Below, piece by piece: positions 63,662 through 64,000 of a DNA stretch of 64,000 nucleotides. A program made the translations under genes and the position numbers. Source of the stretch: Burkholderiales bacterium (GTDB taxonomy: Bacteria > Pseudomonadota > Gammaproteobacteria > Burkholderiales > Burkholderiaceae_C); assembly GCA_003963005.1 (NCBI GenBank), contig RXJW01000034.1, positions 1 through 64,000 of the forward strand. Direction: 5' to 3'. The notes below the pieces were generated by a model that saw nothing but the letters and a program-made list of their open reading frames with translations, was not told the origin of the DNA and did not search any database. How positions within the stretch are numbered: position 1 is the stretch's first letter; each line of letters opens with the position of its first letter.

Positions 63662-64000
63662 ATGACCCGCTCCTTCACCCGGCACCCGCTCGCCCATGCC
63701 GCGCTGCTGTGCGCCATCACCCTGACTGCCCAGGCCCAGGAACAGAAGCTCGAACGCGTCGAGATCACCGGCTCCAGCATCAAGCGCGTGGACGGCGAGA
63801 CCGCGCTGCCGGTGGACGTGATCAAGCGCCAGGACATCGACAAGCTGGGCGTCACGACCGCGGCTGAGCTGCTGCAGAAGCTCACCTCCAACGTCGGTGG
63901 CCTGACCGACGGTGCCTCCATCAGCGACCAGAGCGGTGGCCAGCGCGGCTTCAACGGCGCCAACCTGCGCGGCCTCGGCGTGTCCAGCACGCTCGTGCTG
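63662..64000 (+). CDS. TonB-dependent receptor (3' end outside window)
   Basis: The first 113 residues of an outer-membrane TonB-dependent transporter. A signal peptide (about 26 residues, ending TAQAQ) precedes EQKLERVEITGSSIKRVDGE and the start of the plug domain (VIKRQDIDKLGVTTAAELL, then GANLRGLGVSSTLVL at the edge). The ITGSSIKR pattern is common in the receptor group used for peptides and sugars. It is divergent from the cyanophycin operon and shares its regulatory gap, so it may import cyanophycin fragments. Confidence 0.88.
   Translation, partial: MTRSFTRHPLAHAALLCAITLTAQAQEQKLERVEITGSSIKRVDGETALPVDVIKRQDIDKLGVTTAAELLQKLTSNVGGLTDGASISDQSGGQRGFNGANLRGLGVSSTLVL

Overview
The window is high-GC DNA (roughly two thirds G+C by eye) from a betaproteobacterium, most likely a Burkholderiales member of the Leptothrix/Rubrivivax/Roseateles type. 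The evidence is the neighbourhood smg-dprA-LysM / def-fmt ... htpX, a PPi-type phosphofructokinase, a tandem pair of cyanophycin synthetases with the ABC/DUF1854 genes that accompany them in this order, and a divergent bfr/bfd pair. Genes are densely packed and often coupled by 4-base start/stop overlaps. I see no tRNA, rRNA, CRISPR array, prophage or insertion sequence. Most of the window looks like stable chromosomal backbone.

Layout. 0-5 kb: secD (5' end outside the window), secF and a large DUF1631 gene, closed by a strong bidirectional terminator. 5-8 kb: smg, dprA and a LysM gene on the minus strand. 8-14.5 kb: def, fmt, a methyltransferase, a VanW-family gene, htpX, a small lipoprotein, a head-GIN-domain protein and azlC/azlD. 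14.7-21.3 kb: central carbon genes pgk, maeB and pyk, with a DMT transporter and an acetyltransferase between them. 21.4-25 kb: a cell-envelope glycan set (GT2, ChbG/HpnK deacetylase, GtrA, ArnT-like). 25-26.5 kb: an exported truncated haemoglobin and a periplasmic solute-binding protein. 26.5-34.2 kb: the cyanophycin synthesis locus (cphA, second synthetase, divergent ABC exporter-like gene and DUF1854). 34.2-42 kb: flavin reductase, bfr/bfd with a Fur-box-like site, cspA, a YgiQ radical SAM protein, a REC-GGDEF-EAL protein and a PPi-phosphofructokinase. 42-45 kb: small accessory genes and a TetR regulator. 45-50.4 kb: an hscC chaperone with its J-protein, YciI, VOC and GST. 50.4-53.7 kb: a family of unknown genes produced by an imperfect tandem duplication. 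53.8-55.4 kb: a DegP/HtrA protease.

55.5-64 kb is the most interesting part. It reads as a complete cyanophycin catabolism locus. A secreted S51 cyanophycinase lies on the plus strand. Facing it is a six-gene minus-strand operon with five of its genes joined by ATGA overlaps: a second S51 peptidase, an M14-like amidohydrolase resembling the cyanophycin-dipeptide hydrolase CphZ, a YfcC-family permease, an AraC-type regulator like Pseudomonas ArgR, and two arginine succinyltransferase subunits. Divergent from the operon is the start of a TonB-dependent receptor gene. I found three direct-repeat sites that fit the Pseudomonas ArgR operator pattern TGTCGC-N8-AA-N5 at 21-base spacing: one before the plus-strand cyanophycinase and two, in opposite orientations, between the operon and the TonB receptor.

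Taken together the window encodes both ends of the cyanophycin cycle. CphA enzymes store Asp and Arg as polymer. The 55-64 kb genes would cut polymer to beta-Asp-Arg, import it, hydrolyse it and send arginine into the succinyltransferase pathway, with arginine as the likely inducing signal.
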